Source of the DNA: an uncultured Phycisphaerales bacterium
GTDB taxonomy: Bacteria; Planctomycetota; Phycisphaerae; Phycisphaerales; SM1A02
Direction: 5' to 3'
NCBI GenBank assembly: GCA_905480395.1
Contig: CAJQQE010000003.1
Span: 1 to 64,000, forward strand
DNA length: 64,000 nucleotides
Shown: positions 63,461 to 64,000 of the stretch, one piece after another
How the letters are laid out: every line of letters starts with the position of its first letter
How positions within the stretch are numbered: position 1 is the first letter of the stretch
Translations under genes and position numbers: made by a program
Notes under the pieces: generated by a model
Told to the model about the DNA's origin: nothing
Database searches by the model: none
The model's input: only the letters and a program-made list of their open reading frames with translations

Positions 63461-64000
63461 TCAGATCGCTGATTTGAAACGCTGGCGGAGTGGATCGGCC
63501 GCCATCAAGACCGGCCCACCTTCCAGTGCCAATCGGAGATCGGCCGCGAGGAGTTCCGGTTCGGCCGCAATCCACCATTCGGCAGGCTCGTGATCGATCC
63601 AGGCGTCGTGACTCGGGTGCATTTCGTCAATGCGGACCAGACCACCGCCGGAGATCTCGCATAAGCAAGAGAAGCACCATCCGATGAACGCCAGCTCGGT
63701 CTCGGCCAGCACAACCTGGCCCCATCCTTCGAGATCGGGGTCGACTCGGAATCCCGCCGCCATTCCGTCCCAGGCCGCTTGGCATTCGGCGACGAAGTGA
63801 TCAAGCTCGGGCATGGACAGGCACGCGATCGGCAACGGTTCCGCCCTCACAATGGCAGTCACGATACGACGATGAAGTTCGAGCAACGGCGTGGCCGCCG
63901 ACGCCAGAGGACCGTCGAAAGTGAGTCGGCCTCCGGCCAGCTCAGCGATCTGACGCCCCTGGAACCCACCGTGGACGCTGGATTCCACCTCAGGTCCCGA
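63461..64000 (-). CDS. 5'-partial gene of unknown function
   Basis: The frame is open to the right edge, so the start lies outside the window (a GTG at 63988 is internal or possible). The visible 179 residues are acidic and rich in Trp and Cys (LAFIGWCFSCLCEISGGGL, EPAEWWIAAEPELLA). The protein looks soluble; no family is recognised. Confidence 0.6.
   Translation of the reverse strand, partial: SGPEVESSVHGGFQGRQIAELAGGRLTFDGPLASAATPLLELHRRIVTAIVRAEPLPIACLSMPELDHFVAECQAAWDGMAAGFRVDPDLEGWGQVVLAETELAFIGWCFSCLCEISGGGLVRIDEMHPSHDAWIDHEPAEWWIAAEPELLAADLRLALEGGPVLMAADPLRQRFKSAI

Overview
This is a GC-rich (about 60% by eye) chromosomal segment of a planctomycete, most likely from the Phycisphaerae. 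The evidence is a PSCyt1/DUF1549/DUF1553 gene followed by DUF1501, several secreted proteins with EF-hand (dockerin-like) modules of the ADLGLLLAAWG type, a PSCyt1-type cytochrome c with a membrane domain, a type II secretion-style pseudopilin and many secreted hydrolases. I see no transposase, integrase, phage gene, rRNA or CRISPR array. The DNA reads as core chromosome with lineage-specific genes, not as an island.

Layout. 1-8.8 kb: tRNA-Arg, a zinc-ribbon protein, a HAF-repeat secreted protein, a membrane cytochrome c, a GYF-domain membrane protein and a secreted M28 peptidase. 8.9-14.7 kb: a minus-strand run of a P1B-4-like metal ATPase, an ABC transporter with an NMT1/THI5-type binding protein, and DNA polymerase IV. 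14.9-25.4 kb: a SirB1-like protein, a pseudopilin, an M14 carboxypeptidase, the PSCyt1-DUF1501 pair, a paired SMR exporter and an NHL-repeat protein. 25.6-36.3 kb: a glycine-rich RRM protein, an S9 peptidase, a sialidase-DUF1080 fusion, two coupled small unknown genes, a phosphoesterase/serine hydrolase operon and an atypical SDR. 36.4-44.2 kb: an 89-bp tandem array, tRNA-Pro and tRNA-Ser, truB, lspA, a DksA-like protein, accA, proC and an ABC-2 exporter. 44.3-53.6 kb: a UbiD-like decarboxylase, MltA, a degenerate SGNH protein, TatA, the DUF2868/DUF3482 GTPase pair and tRNA-Val. 53.7-64 kb: a cysteine-rich secreted protein, a DUF1111 di-heme protein with an inserted CBM6, a small membrane protein behind a long structured leader, serC, a formylglycine-generating enzyme, a GYF/TM2 protein and a DUF1579-like lipoprotein.

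Starts fall into two classes. Some genes have a clear GGAG Shine-Dalgarno 5-9 nt before the start. Others have a TANNNT -10 box ending 6-8 nt before the start codon, which implies leaderless transcripts. I used both signals to choose starts.

The most interesting non-coding signal is at 57811-57957: a perfect palindrome followed by a long three-helix hairpin. The closing helix of that hairpin competes for the strand that can also bury the Shine-Dalgarno of the downstream gene, which is riboswitch-like architecture. The second is the 89-bp array at 36414-36835 next to the tRNA genes.
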